Notes: generated from the letters alone by a model not told the origin. Shown: positions 46,111 through 57,987, counted from the stretch's first letter. The stretch is DNA of 64,000 nucleotides from Arachis hypogaea (GCF_003086295.3 NC_092048.1:87648626-87712625), one strand, 5' to 3'. Numbers and translations are program-made.

Positions 46111-46503
46111 CCCATTTATTTTGGATATTTATGTAGTTGGCCCGGCTTGTGGGCTTTTTAAAATCTTTATGTTTTGTTAACTGCTGATACTTTCTCGTTG
46201 CTTGCCTAGCAACTTTTTGTTTTGACAAACAAAAGTAACTTTCTAGCTTTTGAGATAGATTTTGGTGGCCTCTGAAGCTTTATAACTTTGTAGATTATAT
46301 CATGCTTTCGCGCTTAACTTGGTATCTTTTTTGTTTTCTGAGGATGTTGGAACCCTGTCGCTCGTCCTCTTCGGATTTGCTTTATTGTTTATAGCTTGGA
46401 TCCTTTGAGGTTATGGTTATGTGGGTCCAACTTGTTTTTCAGTTTTCTCGCTCTTGCTTATATTTCTGACGATCTATAACAGATTTCTTCAAGTTGGTCC
46501 TCC

Positions 46504-46960
46504 AAGTTATTTTGGTAGTCCTTTGTCCGATCTCTCTCAGGGGTTACCTTTGTAACTTGCTTTGTAGTAGGCCGACTTCTTTACGTCGTCCTTTTCTAAG
46601 TTATTTTTGTAATCCTCTTTCTTGGATCTTTGTTAGATCTCTTTTAGGGATTACTTTTATAACTTTTTAGTAGTAGGAGTCTGACTTCGTTATGTCGGTC
46701 TCTTCTAAGTTATTTTTGTAATCCTCTTTCTTGGATCTTTGTCAGATCTCTTTCAGGGATTACTTTTATAACTTTTTATTTTGGGCTGACTTTGTCATGT
46801 CGGGCCCTTCTAAGTTAAAGTAATCCTCTTTAATAGGGTTGGTCAGACCTCTTTCCAGGGTTTACTTATAACTTGGGTTGACTTGGTCCGACTTCTTAAC
46901 GTCGGCCAGTCTTTAAGTTATTATTTAAAAATCCATAAGACCTCGTCAGGTTCTTTTTCG
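46504..46960 (-). repeat. Degenerate ~105-bp tandem repeat in element F
   Basis: Four to five copies start at AAGTTATTT-like positions 46504, 46598, 46707, 46812 and 46915 (periods 94, 109, 105, 103). Each contains GTAATCCTCTTTCTTGGATC, AGGGATTACTTTTATAACTT and a TCGG/CCGACTT stretch. It lies between the end of the antisense ORF and the end of pol. Confidence 0.78.
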
Positions 46961-47344
46961 GATTTCGATAACTTCTTACATTATTCTGTGTTCATCTTTG
47001 CCGATTTGTAGAAGGTGGTTGCTATCTTTAGATCGTCTTTTGGGTGAATTGCGTTTTCACCTTTTTCGGACGATTGTCTTTATCGTGATCATGCAATGAA
47101 ATATTTATTCACTTTCTGCCGATCTGTTGCTTTATAATCGGACGATGAATGCTTCAGATTAATGCGTCTTGAATACTTGTAGAATATCTAAAATATATAT
47201 TTTATTCAAAGAAAAGTGCAAATATATACATGTGGGAATTTTTCATCCCTTTATGTCGAATAGTGTTTGAGTCTCAACTTGGTGCCTCATTAAAAAACCT
47301 TTTTAGGAAAAAGAGTGCATCCAATAGTGAGATCTTTTACTTTT

Positions 47345-49207
47345 CTAGCTGTAGTACCTTCTTAGGTTGCAGGCGTGCCATGATCTGGGAAGCTCTCGTC
47401 CATCGAGTTCGGACAGTCTGTAGTAGCCCTTCCCAAGTACTTTTACAACTCGGTAGGGTCCTTTCCAGTTTGCTGCCAACTTTCCTTCTCCTGGTCGAGT
47501 TGTTCCAATATCATTTCAGATTAGGATGAGATCGTTCTCCGTGAAACTTCTTGGCACTACCTTTTGATTATATCTGGAAGCCATTCGACGTTTTAGTGCT
47601 TCTTCCCTGATCCGAGCTCTTTCTTGGATTTCAGGTAGTAGGTCGAGTTCTTCCTTCTGAAGTTGAGAGTTGGCCTTTTCATTGTAGTGGACTACTCTGG
47701 ATGACCCTTCCTCGATCTCTACTGGGATCATTGCCTCCACTCCATATGCTAGTCGAAAGGGTGATTCATTTGTCGTGGAGTGTGGCGTTGTTCGATATGC
47801 CCATAGGACTTATGGAAATTCTTCGGCCCAAGCTCCCTTTGCATCTTGTAGTCTCCATTTCAACCCAGTCAATATGACTTTGTTGGCAGCTTCGGCCTGT
47901 CCATTGGCTTGAGGGTGTTCGACGGAGGTGAACTGGTGCTTTATATTCAAGTCGGCTACTAGTCTCCTGAAGCCTGCGTCTGTGAATTGAGTGCCATTGT
48001 CTGTGGTGATGGAGTATGGAACCCTGAACCTCGTGACAATGTTCCTGTATAGGAATTTTCGGCTTCTTTGAGTGGTGGCATTGGATAAGGGCTCTGCCTC
48101 AATCCATTTTGAAAAATAGTCTACTCTGACTATGAGGAATTTTACTTGTCCTGATCCCTGGGGAAAGGGTTCGAGAAGATCAAGTCCCCATTTTGCAAGG
48201 GGCCAGGGCGAGGTTACACTGATGAGCTCTTCTAGCGGGGCAGTGTGGAAGTTGGCATGTTTCTAACATGGTGGACATGTCTTTACAAATTCTATAGCTT
48301 CTTTTTGTAGGGTTGGCCAATAAAATCCCGCTCGGAGTACTTTTTTGGCAAGAGCTCTTGCTCCGAGATGGTTGCCGCACATGCCGCCGTGTACTTCTTC
48401 TAGCACTTCCTTTGTCTTGTTGGTCGGCACACATTTTAGTAGCGGTATTGAGATCCCTCTTTTGTACAGGATGTTGTTTATAATAGTGTAGTACTGTGCC
48501 TCCCTTTTTAATCTCTTTGCCTCCTTTTCCTCTGTGGGGAGCGTGTCTGCTTTGAGGTAGTTAATTATGGGGGTCATCCATCCTTGGTCCTGACTTGTTA
48601 TGGCTAGGATTTTTTCCTCTTCCGAGATTGACGGGTTCTGTAGCATTTCCTGGATGAGGCTTCTATTGTTGCCTCCTGGTTTGGTGCTGGCTAGTTTTGA
48701 AAGTGCGTCAGCTCGGGCGTTTTGTTCGCGGGGTATGTGGCAGATCTTATATTCCCCGAGTTGTCCGAGTTATTCCTTGGTTTTATCCAAATACTTTTTC
48801 ATGGTGGGATCTTTGGCTTAATAGCTCCCTGTTATCTGCGAGGTGACTACTTGTGAATCGCTATAAATGTTGAGTTTTTGAGCTCCAACCTTTGTAGCCA
48901 GCTTCAAACCGGCTAATAACGCTTCATATTCCGCCTGGTTGTTTGAGGCCGGGAACCCGAACTTGAGGGAGAGCTCAACTTGGGTTCCTTGGTTGCTTTC
49001 TATTATCACGCTTGCGCCGCTTCCAGTCTTATTTGAAGAACCGTCCACGTAGAGATTCCATTCTGTGGGGGTTTCCAAGGCATTTGTGAATTCTGCGATA
49101 AAGTCGGCCAGATACTGTGATTTAATGGCCGTCCGAGCTTCATATTGGAGGTCGAATTCTAATAACTCGACTGCCCATTGTAAAATTCTGCCTGCTAAAT
49201 CTGTTTT
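47345..49207 (-). pseudogene. Element F second RNase H-like domain and integrase
   Basis: This continues the pol frame after the TAG at 49208-49210. The second RNase H-like domain (NLYVDGSSNKTGSGA, NNQAEYEALLAGLKLA, IYSDSQVV; about 48818-49060) is the Tat hallmark. Integrase follows: zinc region (VHGGMCGNHLGARALAKK, TCPPC) and catalytic core with D in WGLDLLEPF, D in TTDNGTQFT and E in NGQAEAANK. The C-terminal domain ends at the natural TAG (47345-47347). In-frame stops occur at 48818, near 48260, near 47810 and at 47516-47518. The reading frame is otherwise continuous, so decay was mainly by point mutation. Confidence 0.88.
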
Positions 49208-51577
49208 CTACAATATTCCTTTTATGGGCTGGTTGGTTCGAACCTTAAAGGTGTGAGCCTGGAAGTACGGGCGAAGTTGTTGAGATGTTAGAATGAGAGC
49301 ATAGGCAAACTTTTCTATCTTCTGGTAGTTTAGCTCGGATCCCTGTAGCGCTTTGCTAATGAAGTAGACGGGTTGTTGCCCACTTTCATCTTCTCTGACT
49401 AGTGCTGAGGCTATTGCTCGGCTTCCTACTGCGAGATATAATATGAGCGGTTCTCCTTTTCGTGGTCGAGATAAGATAGGCGGCCATCCTAAGAACTCCT
49501 TGAAGTCTTGGAAGGCTTGTTCACAATCTGTCGTCCATTCGAACTGCTTTCCCTTCCTTAAAGTGGCATAGAAGGGGAGAGATCTTATCGCTGCCCCTGC
49601 TAAGAATCTGGATAGGGCGGCCAATCTCCCGTTGAGTTGTTGCACTTCTTTGACACAGGTGGGGCTCTTCATGTTGAGTATGGCTTGGAATTTATCCGGG
49701 TTTGCTTCGATTCCTCTTTGCGTGAGCATGAAACCTAGGAATTTTCTTGCTTCTACCGCAAAGGTGCATTTTGCAGGATTGAGTCGCATGTCGTGCTTCC
49801 TTATAGTGTCGAACACTTGAGTCAGGTCGGACAGTAATGTGTCTTCGCTTTGTGTCTTTATCAACATGTCGTCCACATAGACTTCCATGATTTTTCCGAT
49901 GTGGTCTGAAAAGACTTTTTTCATCAGCCTTTGATAAGTAGCACCCGCGTTCTTGAGACTGAAGGGCATCACGATGTAGCAGTAATTTGCTTTCGGCGTT
50001 AAAAACGAAGTCTTTTCTTGATCTGGTGGATACATGGGGATTTGGTTGTATCCCGAGTATGCGTCCATAAACGAGAGGTATCTATATCCGGAGGAAGCAT
50101 CTACCAGAGCGTCGATACTTGGGAGTGGGTAAGGATCTTTTGGGCAGGCTTTGTTGAGATCGGTGTAATCAGTACACATTCGCCACTTCCCATTTGATTT
50201 TTTCACCAAGACGAAGTTGGCTAACCATAGTGGATACCTGACTTCTCTTATGAATCCTGCCTCCAGTAGTGCCTGTACCTGCTCTTCCACAGCTTGGGAT
50301 CGCTCCGGTCCAACTTTTCTTCGTCTCTGCTGCACCGGCCGAGATCCTGGATAGACCGCCAACTTGTGGCACATTAGCTTGGGGTCTATGCCTGGCATGT
50401 CTGCGGCTTTCCATGCGAATAGATCGACATTATCGCGTAAGAATTGTATCAGTGATTCTTTTGAGTCTCCTCTTAGGATTGTTCCGATATTAGTTGTTTT
50501 GTCCGAGGTGTCTCCGATCTGAACCTTCTCTATCTCGCCTTCTGGCTGCGGACGGAGTTCCTCTCGTCGCTGCACTCCGCCAAGCTCAATTGTATGAAAC
50601 TCTTCTCCTCTGCCTCTGAGGCTTAGACTTTCGTTATAGCAGCGGCGCGCCATCTTTTGATCTGCTTTTATTGTAGCTATCCCTTCTGTAGTTGGGAATT
50701 TCATGCATAGATGTGGGGTCGAGACTATTGCGCCGAGTTGATTGAGTGTTGTCCGACCTATTAGAGCATTGTAGGCTGAACTTACGTCGATCACAATGTA
50801 GTCTATTTTGAGGGTCCTGGATTGGTTCCCTTTTCCCAAGGTTATACGTAGTGATATGTATCCTAATGGTTGTACCGAAGTATCTCTCAGTCCGAACAGA
50901 CTGTTCGGGTATGCCTTAAGCTCCTTGTCTTCTAAATCGAGTTTGTCGAAAGCTGTTTTGAATAAGATGTCGACGGAGCTTCCTTGATCTATTAGTGTGC
51001 GATGGAGATTGGCGTTTGCCAGTATGATGGTAATGACCATGGGGTCGTCGTGTCCCGAGATGATTCCAGATGCGTCCTCTTTAGTAAACGTGATTGCAGG
51101 GATGTCGGGTGCTTCCTCCTTTCCTTCGACATGATATACTTCTTTGAGATATCTTTTATGAGATGATTTGGAGATTTCTCCCCCTGTGAATCCGCCATGT
51201 ATCATGTGGACGTGTCTTTCTGGTGTACGAGGTGATCGCGCGATTCGTCCGATATCTTCGTCCCTTCGTCTCTTTCTTTGATCATCATCTCGGGTTGCTT
51301 GAAACCGATCTAGTTTTCCTTCTCTCACTAACTTTTCTATGATGTTCTTTAAATCGAAGCACTCATTGGTGGAGTGACCTCGCACTCGATGGTATTCACA
51401 ATACTCATTCCGATTTCCTCCCCCTCTTTTGCCTTTGAGTGGCCGAGCTGGGGGTATTTTCTCCGCGTGGCAGAGTTCTTTGAATAAGTCAACTAGGGAT
51501 ACCTTGAGAGGAGTGTAATTGTGGTATTTTTTGATTTTCTCCCCTTGCCGATCTTCTTTCCTTTTGGATTCTTGTCT
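49208..51577 (-). pseudogene. Element F zinc motif, protease, reverse transcriptase, RNase H
   Basis: The open frame runs from 51577; the first Met is at 51385. A Tat-type zinc motif (CEYHRVRGHSTNEC) comes first. The aspartic protease site reads LIDQGSSVDILF near residue 132 of the Met-started frame. The RT spans ~380-560 with MCTDYTDLNKACPKDPYPLP and VYVDDMLIKTQ near 502. RNase H follows (YFISKALQGSELNYQKIEKF). TAG at 49208-49210 interrupts it, with the second RNase H and integrase continuing in the same frame. It is separated from gag by a frameshift near 51575. Confidence 0.9.
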
Positions 51578-52470
51578 TTATCTCGGTAGGGGGCCCCAGA
51601 TTTGGAGGTTTCTCCCAACCGAGCGTTTTCTTCCATGTTGATGTATTTTTCTGCTCGCTCCTGTACTTTGTCTAAGGAGGTAGAGTACTTCTTTGATATA
51701 GATTAGCTAAAAGGTCCCTCTCGTAGGCCGTTGATGAGTCCCATGATGGCGGCTTCTGTTGGTAAGCTTTGAATGTCCATGCATGTTTTGTTGAATCTCT
51801 CCATGTAGTTGCGGAGGCTCTCCCGTTCTCCTTGCTTGATCCCTAGTAAATTGGGGGCGTGCTTGGCCTTATCTTTCTGGATGGAGAATCTGGCCAGAAA
51901 CTTTTTGGCCAGGTTGTTAAAGTTTGAGATGGACTTTGGAGGTAGGTTGTCGAACCATCTGATTGCTGTCTTCGTGAGAGTTGTTGGAAAAGCTTTGCAG
52001 CGAACGGCATCTGATGCGTCGATAAAGTACATTCTGCTTCTGAAATTGCTGAGATGATGGTTGGGATCTGTGGTGCCATCATACAAAATCATATCCGGGA
52101 GCTTGAAGTCTTTTGGAATTTTGGTTTTCATGATTTCCCTGGTGAATGGATCTTGTTCTTTGCGTGAATTCTCCTCAGGAGCGGTCCGAGGAGCTTTTGA
52201 TTTGAGATCGGCTTCTAATTGCTGTAGTTTTTCTTCCAATTCTCGACGTCGTCGTACCTCTCTTTGCAGATCCTTTTCGATCTCCCGTTGTTGTTGGGTT
52301 TCTTTCTCAAGTTGCTTTAAGCGATCTTGAAGTGCTTCTATTGCTCCCGGATTTGATGAGTTTTTATCTCCGTTGGATTCCGGAGCATCCTTCAATATAG
52401 TGTCCACGTTCTTGTGCGGTGTTCTGTTTTCTAGATCTGAGTTGTGGTCGTTGTCATGGTTGTCCGTCAT
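51578..52470 (-). pseudogene. Element F gag
   Basis: It starts at ATG 52470. An acidic N terminus is followed by a coiled coil at residues ~45-90 (DRLKQLEKETQQQREIEKD, RRRELEEKLQQLEADL). The retrotransposon gag domain is at ~125-255 (FKLPDMILYDGTTDPNHHL, IRWFDNLPPKSISNF, QGERESLRNYMERFN). TAA at 51703-51705 interrupts it; the same frame reads on for about 40 codons and then shifts into the pol frame near 51575. The coiled-coil N terminus is typical of Tat-lineage gag. Confidence 0.88.
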
Positions 52471-52492
52471 GGCATTGGGATGACTTCCAGGT

Positions 52493-52510
52493 TCCCCGGC
52501 AACGGCGCCA
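52493..52510 (-). other. Primer-binding site of element F (tRNA-Asp)
   Basis: The minus strand TGGCGCCGTTGCCGGGGA is perfect, one base from the end of the 5' LTR (52512). Confidence 0.94.
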
Positions 52511-52511
52511 A

Positions 52512-53052
52512 TGTTCTAAGGGTTACCTGAAACTGGAGGTCGATCTCGGTCGAGACCTTCTGTGCTGGTCGGTGCCGACGTGTCCGGCTGGTGAGTGGCG
52601 GCCGGAGCTGTCGTGTCTGACCTATTGACTGGCTGTACTGCTGATCCTTGGTCACCGGAGGGTGGGGGGTACCTGCAAGAGACTCTGATGCTTAAGTTAG
52701 CACGGGTATTAAGCAGGTTTTTAGTAGAATCAGAGTATGAGTTATACCTGGGTACTCCAGTGTATTTATAATAGTGTGGGCCGACCTTTCTGATAAGATA
52801 AGTTAGTTATCTTATCTTATCTTATCTTTATCTTGAGTGAAGTCAGCTTATCTTTAAGGGAACCGCCTTTATCTCTATAGGCTTGGATTAGCTTTGGATT
52901 TGGGTCGTGCTCCTCTATTTGGGCCCTTTACTGGGCTCTCCTGTCGATTTGGCAGAGCTCTTTAAAAAGAGGTCGGCTAGTCAGTCCTAAAGAGGTCGGT
53001 CGCTTTGTCGCCGATCATCCCGGGTCGATCAGCTCGACCCACGGTATGAACA
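52512..53052 (-). repeat. 5' LTR of element F
   Basis: The pair of 42648-43188. The minus-strand TATAAATACA (52761-52770) is a plausible TATA box. It contains the run TTATCTTATCTTATCTTTATC and a mirrored CCCGGGTCGATCAGCTCGACCC near the terminus. Confidence 0.94.
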
Positions 53053-53057
53053 GAAGT

Positions 53058-53103
53058 GCATAAAGTACTAAGGAGGATTGAGGGAAAACATTATGACTGT
53101 TGT
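53058..53103 (+). pseudogene. Element G gag, second part (46 bp between F and H)
   Basis: It resumes the gag reading exactly after the GAAGT duplication (LRENIMTVV-like end) with an extra base that breaks the frame, then is cut by solo LTR H at 53104. The TSD of H (GTTGT, 53099-53103) is its last five bases. Confidence 0.78.
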
Positions 53104-56100
53104 TGTAACACCCTAACTTTTAACACCTCATGATCGTACTAAAGGCTTAGGCGTTACTAATCTACTTTTCTTTTATTAGCTATTTAATATTGAGCCTCTA
53201 CACGTTAATTTGTCAATAGTTTTTCAGAAAAATGAAATTCCTTTTTATTTTGTTATATACTTCAAGCTCAACTATGTCAGATAAACACATAGTCACATAA
53301 TTACTATTAATACATAATAATTGTTCATACAAAACTCAATTGCAAACTTACCCCTCTGTAAAAACACTTTAAAACATCAAGGGTGAGGGGAATAAACCCA
53401 GAAGCAACAAGCCAAACAAGTCTTCTATTCGTGCGTAGCTTTCCGATTAGTCATCCTGCCTATACCTCTGAAAAACTTTTTGTAAAAAGTTTGGGGTGAG
53501 AACAAAGTCACACGTTCTCATTAGGGAATGCAAACACTGCAATAAACAGAGTAAATGCAAATAGTTAATTCATCAATTTTCTACTTAAAATAGTTTTAAA
53601 TTCCTTTCTTTAAATCACGCTACTTAAACAAAATCTCAGCCACATTAATAATTTCTCACCCTTAAACAACATTTCTCAATTACCGCAATATCTAAATAAG
53701 CTAGCATCATGAGTAATATACCTAAATCATGCACACAAATATCAGTCCTTAATACATTATTAAATCCACAGCATAAGTAAAATATCCAATCAAGCACACA
53801 AACAAGTCACCAAAATAACAGCACAATCACAAATAAACAAAATAAACAAACACAATCAAATGCAGATACGCAAACAACATGATGCATGTCTGTCCTAAGC
53901 AGGCCATGAGCTCATGCGTCGGTTGTCTATCCGCAACCCGACGTTACTCGGAGTAAACCCCGAATATGGTTTCTTTACTATGTCAGTTAAACACCTTGGC
54001 ATCACGGTTACCCGTGTAAGTTAGGCCTCATCATAATAGCATTTCAATGTGCATCACAGTAAGAAACAGTGCTATTAGTTAGGCGAACATTCCCTCATTA
54101 GCAATCTCATGCTATAAGTTAGGCGGGCACTTTCGCATTAGCAGTTTGGCACAAGGCCCGTTTAACATATAATTCTCAATTATTTATTTCATTATTTACG
54201 TCCCTTTTCTTTTTATCTAAGTATCTTTTCCATTCTTTAATTCCCACTTTCTTTTCTTTCTATTATGCCTCCACTTCGCCTTACAGCTAAGCATACCTCC
54301 GCATCACCGTGAAACTAGGCATACCTCCGCATTACCACTAAGCTTTAAACGTATCCTAGAGATAATCTACACACCTTTGTTTAACTAAGCTCTTACATTC
54401 TGCAAAATTTGGACATATCCTTTGGGTCTAGATCAAGTTTTACCACGTTTGGATTAGAATTGAATCCGATAGCCAACTTAATAAAATATGCCGCCGCACT
54501 AAAGAGAATTCAGAAAAAAATACAGCAACCAGCTCTGTTTTTGATAAATCTGTAATAAATTTAATTCTAATCCATCACTTCTAAATTTTGGTGAGAATAC
54601 ACTCAACGCCCATAAGTTTTAGAACAAATAAACTTCAGATTCATAGCACCTTTTTTGGTTTATTGAATGTCAGTTGGAAATGATGCCCTATTTTTAGTAA
54701 TTGGTTGTGAATTTTCTGCGAACAGTCCTACTTCCAAGAAACATAACTAACTCTAAAAAATACCTATGGACATTAAATTTGTACTCAATTAAAATAGACT
54801 CACAGATCTTCAAAAGCTTTTTGAAAGCAACTCAAAATAACAAATAAATCAAAAATTCTAGTGGCTGGAAGTTAATACTGCAGAACCAGAAAACCAAAAA
54901 ATTTTGCAGCAATCACTAAATTTCAAAAATTCATATCCTACAAACCACTTGGACAAATCCTTTAAAATTTTTACAGATAAATTTTGACTTCTTAAGGTTT
55001 GATATAAAAATAATTTGGATCATAATTCATGTCTAGATTACTCCCAGTTTTTATTTTAATTTGCTACCAATTATGCAGAAAATTCTGCATTAGGTAATCT
55101 AACAACCCTTCATACCAAATTCTATATTCAAGCCTAATATTCCTCTAAAACCACAATCCAAACTTCCTTTTGACTAATCAAAATTAAAAATGTGACTAGC
55201 ATAGCCCCAGGAGTTCAGATTCACTATTTCACCCTTTTCACAAGTGCACATATACTTAATTAACCATATACTTTTTCTGCACTAGCATAAACAAAATTTC
55301 TTTCCATAGGAGCTCAATATCAATCATACTCATAGCAAATCATCAATCATCATCATTCATGTTCACAATAATTCATCAATCCATAATGAACCATCATTTA
55401 TCACAACCACATACAGCAACAAACTTAATATCCTATCTATCATATCCCTTACAGCACTACCAAACAACCCAAAAATCAATTTCATCATATTCAAACATAA
55501 TCACTATCACCAACAATTCCCAACTTCATCAATTAGTCATACAAAGCATCCATAAACCATTTGCAGTTACTCATTTAATTTTATTGGCATTCATAATTGG
55601 AAATCTCTGCTTTTAAAAAACAAATTCTCTACCTTAGTTAGTCGAAATTAAGAGGGACTGGAGGCAGAATTATGGCGTGATGACTGGTTGGACCACTACT
55701 AAAACCGCAGTAATTTCAACTGAGATAGCAGTAGAAACAGGAGAGGCAGCCCCCTTCCTCCCCGGTTCGTAATACAGGTGATGATAATGGTACTAGGCAG
55801 ATTCAGAATCGGCAGCATCAAAAACGGCTATCACCCTCCTCTCCGTCAATCTCTCCCCTTCGTCGTTCTTCTTCTTCCTCTCTGCCCTAATCGGAGGCAA
55901 CGGTAGTGATGGGAGCTTTGGCAATGGCAGTGAGATGCAGCATTGTGGAAAGCATCTCCTTCTCCTCCGTCATCTTGCGTTGCTCGTTCTCTATGTTTCT
56001 CTCTCTTAAACTCTCTCACTCTCTGCTTCTGCCTATGTAACCAAATGAATGAGTGATTGAGGGGACGAGTGATTTATGTGTGAATGAATGTGTGTTAGAG

Positions 56101-56585
56101 GAAGAAAGATAATACGCATGTTTTGGGAAGTTCAGGGATGCAACGCGTGGGTAAGGTAAGGCTGAGAGTGAGATTAGTGTCAGTATACGTGTGTGAAGGT
56201 GAGGAAATGAGAAATTATACATATTGAATAATAGGGATATGTATAAAAATAAGAAACTTCGTAATAAAAATACATATTAATAGTATAAGAATTTTTTACA
56301 AAATCTTTAGATTAAAATAATTCAAAATGTAATTATGATACCAAAAATCATTTTGGGAACATATAAAAATATATCTATTGACATACTAATAAAATCAAAC
56401 GATTATTTTAAATTTAAAACTATAATAATCACATTAATCATCTTTTTTATAAAATAAAATTTGAATTCAAAAAAATTAATTAAATTATTCTTAATAAGTT
56501 TGTTTCTAAAAATAAGGAGTCCAAATTATTAAAATAAATTAGAACCTTTTTCATATTTAAATTTTCAAAAATGCAGATTGTTATA
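53104..56585 (+). mobile_element. Element H: long solo LTR of a Tekay-like family
   Basis: It starts TGTAACACCC and ends TTGTTATA, 3482 bp, with the perfect TSD GTTGT (53099-53103 and 56586-56590). The terminal TGTTATA departs from the usual TGTTACA by one C-to-T step. Its layout parallels the G LTR: TGTCCTAAGCAGGCCATGAG with a following CTCATGCGTC block corresponds to 31030-31070. No gag or pol is present. The pattern CTATAAGTTAGGCGGGCACTT repeats twice near 54075-54140. The ORFs inside (such as 56016-56222) are not supported. Confidence 0.82.
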
Positions 56586-56590
56586 GTTGT

Positions 56591-56709
56591 GGCTCCTTTG
56601 GAGATTCGCATATTTTCTAAGTTAGTAAACAAGGCTAGAATGGTTGAGGATTGTGCAAAAAATGCGGCACAAGCAAGAGACACTAGAGGAGGAAACAACA
56701 ATAGAGGTT
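56591..56709 (+). pseudogene. Element G gag, third part
   Basis: It continues gag after the H insertion with VAPLEIRIFSKLVNKARMVE and a basic Asn/Gly-rich stretch (ARDTRGGNNNRG). It is cut at 56709 by element I. The last five bases AGGTT are the presumed left TSD of I. The remaining gag-pol of G lies past the window. Confidence 0.85.
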
Positions 56710-56974
56710 TGATGCCAGGGCATTTTGGCCAGTTTCACTGACCTTTTCTTTACTGTTTTAGGGTAGTTTCATGCATTTTCTTAGTAAATAAGCAAGTTTT
56801 GGGTAGAAATTCACTTACATCTTGATTCAAGCAAATATTGTGAACTTTACATGATTTCATGAGAATTATGCATGAATTGAATGATAAAATGGATGATGCA
56901 TGATCTCATGATCTAGAACCAAGCTTTGATGCACTTTATTTGCTTGATTTCAGGACAAAGGAAGCAAGGAAGAG

Positions 56975-57803
56975 CCACGTTAGTAGCCACGTTAGTATAA
57001 CTAACGTGACCACTAACGTGGAATAGGAGCTAGCTTGCAACGTTAATAGAAAAAGTGATCACCAATAACGTGGAAGCTAACGTGGAAGCTAACGTTAGTG
57101 GTAAAAGGAAAGCCATCATAGCCCACGTTAGTGGCCACGTTAATTACATTAACGTGGAAGCTAACGTGGAGAAAAAGGAAAGCCCCAATGTTAGTGGTAA
57201 AAGTGAATACCACTAACGTTCCAAAAGAGCACAATTGGCCACGTTAAGAGTCACGTTAATTACATTAACGTGAACTCTAACGTGGGAGGAGCAAGGAGTC
57301 GCCAACGTTAGTGACACTCACCTTTGTCACTAACGTTGGACTAAGCCAATATTGCCCACGTTAGTTGCCACGTTAATTACATTAACGTGGAAGCTAACGT
57401 GGAGGAAAGAAAAGATGGACCAACATTAGTGACACTCACCTTTGTCACTAACGTTGGAGATGGCAATCACCACCACGTTAATGGTCACGTTAATGCAATT
57501 AACGTGAGGCACTAACGTGGGAAGGGGCGTTTGGAGCGTTAGTGACAAAGGTAAGTGTCACTAACGCTCTTGAAGCTTAGGCATGCCCACGTTAAGGGTC
57601 ACGTTAGTTATACTAACGTGAACTCTAACGTGGGGAAAAGGGGCAATAAGCAACGTTATTGGAAAAGGTGAATGCCAATAACATTTGCGAAGGACTAAGA
57701 GGCAACGTTAGTGGTCACGTTAGTGCCACTAACGTTGAAGTTAACATGGATCATTTTTGGCTGGGAAGGTTAGTGAAAAAGGTGATCGTCACTAACATTC
57801 TCG
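56975..57803 (+). repeat. ~116-bp array of two alternating hairpin types
   Basis: Type X units are 47-48 bp nested palindromes: outer arms CCACGTTA/TAACGTGG enclosing inner arms CACGTTA/TAACGTG around ATTACAT-like centres. They start at 56975, 57123, 57239, 57356, 57473, 57587 and 57703, with spacing of 114-117 bp from the second unit on. Between them lie type Y units of 36-38 bp with arms CCAACGTTAGTGACA/TGTCACTAACGTTGG (57302-57339 perfect, 57420-57457, 57533-57570, about 57650, about 57768). Many units keep both arms matched. The array ends about 175 bp upstream of the TATA box. Confidence 0.9.
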
Positions 57804-57977
57804 AACCCACATCTTCACTTAACGTTAACACCACTAACATCCTAACTAACGTCCATGCCTAACTTACACTTTTTCTGCAAGCAAAGCTGAGCCCACTGAA
57901 GACTATAATTGCTTCAACTCAAGATCAAAGGCCTATATCCAAGACTTGAAGAGCCAACTAGAAGATCAGAAGAGTAG

Positions 57978-57987
57978 TATATATAGG
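57978..57987 (+). promoter_or_regulatory. TATA box of element I 5' LTR
   Basis: TATATATAGG in a purine-rich context, downstream of the hairpin array and about 990 bp before the PBS. By position it is the best promoter candidate in this LTR. Confidence 0.5.

Larger units (their letters stand above)
42648..53052 (-). mobile_element. Element F: Tat-lineage Ty3/gypsy LTR retrotransposon with antisense ORF
   Basis: A 10,405-bp element on the minus strand with 541-bp LTRs (42648-43188, 52512-53052), TSD GAAGT (42643-42647 and 53053-53057) and a perfect tRNA-Asp PBS. Minus-strand order: coiled-coil gag, zinc motif/protease, RT (YVDDM), RNase H, a second RNase H-like domain and integrase. The second RNase H domain and the extra antisense gene mark the Tat lineage. 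The LTRs differ at about 21 of 541 sites (3.9%, hand count), so it is older than element B. Several stops and frameshifts disable gag-pol. Confidence 0.95.
30013..56709 (+). mobile_element. Element G: Tekay/Del-type chromovirus, visible part, carrying D, C, E, F and H
   Basis: The 5' end is TGTAATACCCTACCACACAG at 30013. The 5' LTR ends AGGGTGTTACA at 41786, followed by a tRNA-Met PBS and gag. After removing the nested insertions, about 4.2 kb is LTR and about 1 kb is internal sequence. The internal part stops in gag at 56709, where element I begins; pol and the 3' LTR must lie beyond the window. The tRNA-Met primer and the gag sequence indicate the Tekay/Del branch. The very long LTR recalls the peanut FIDEL family (inference). 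It is the oldest element on the right side, because it hosts all the others. Confidence 0.82.
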
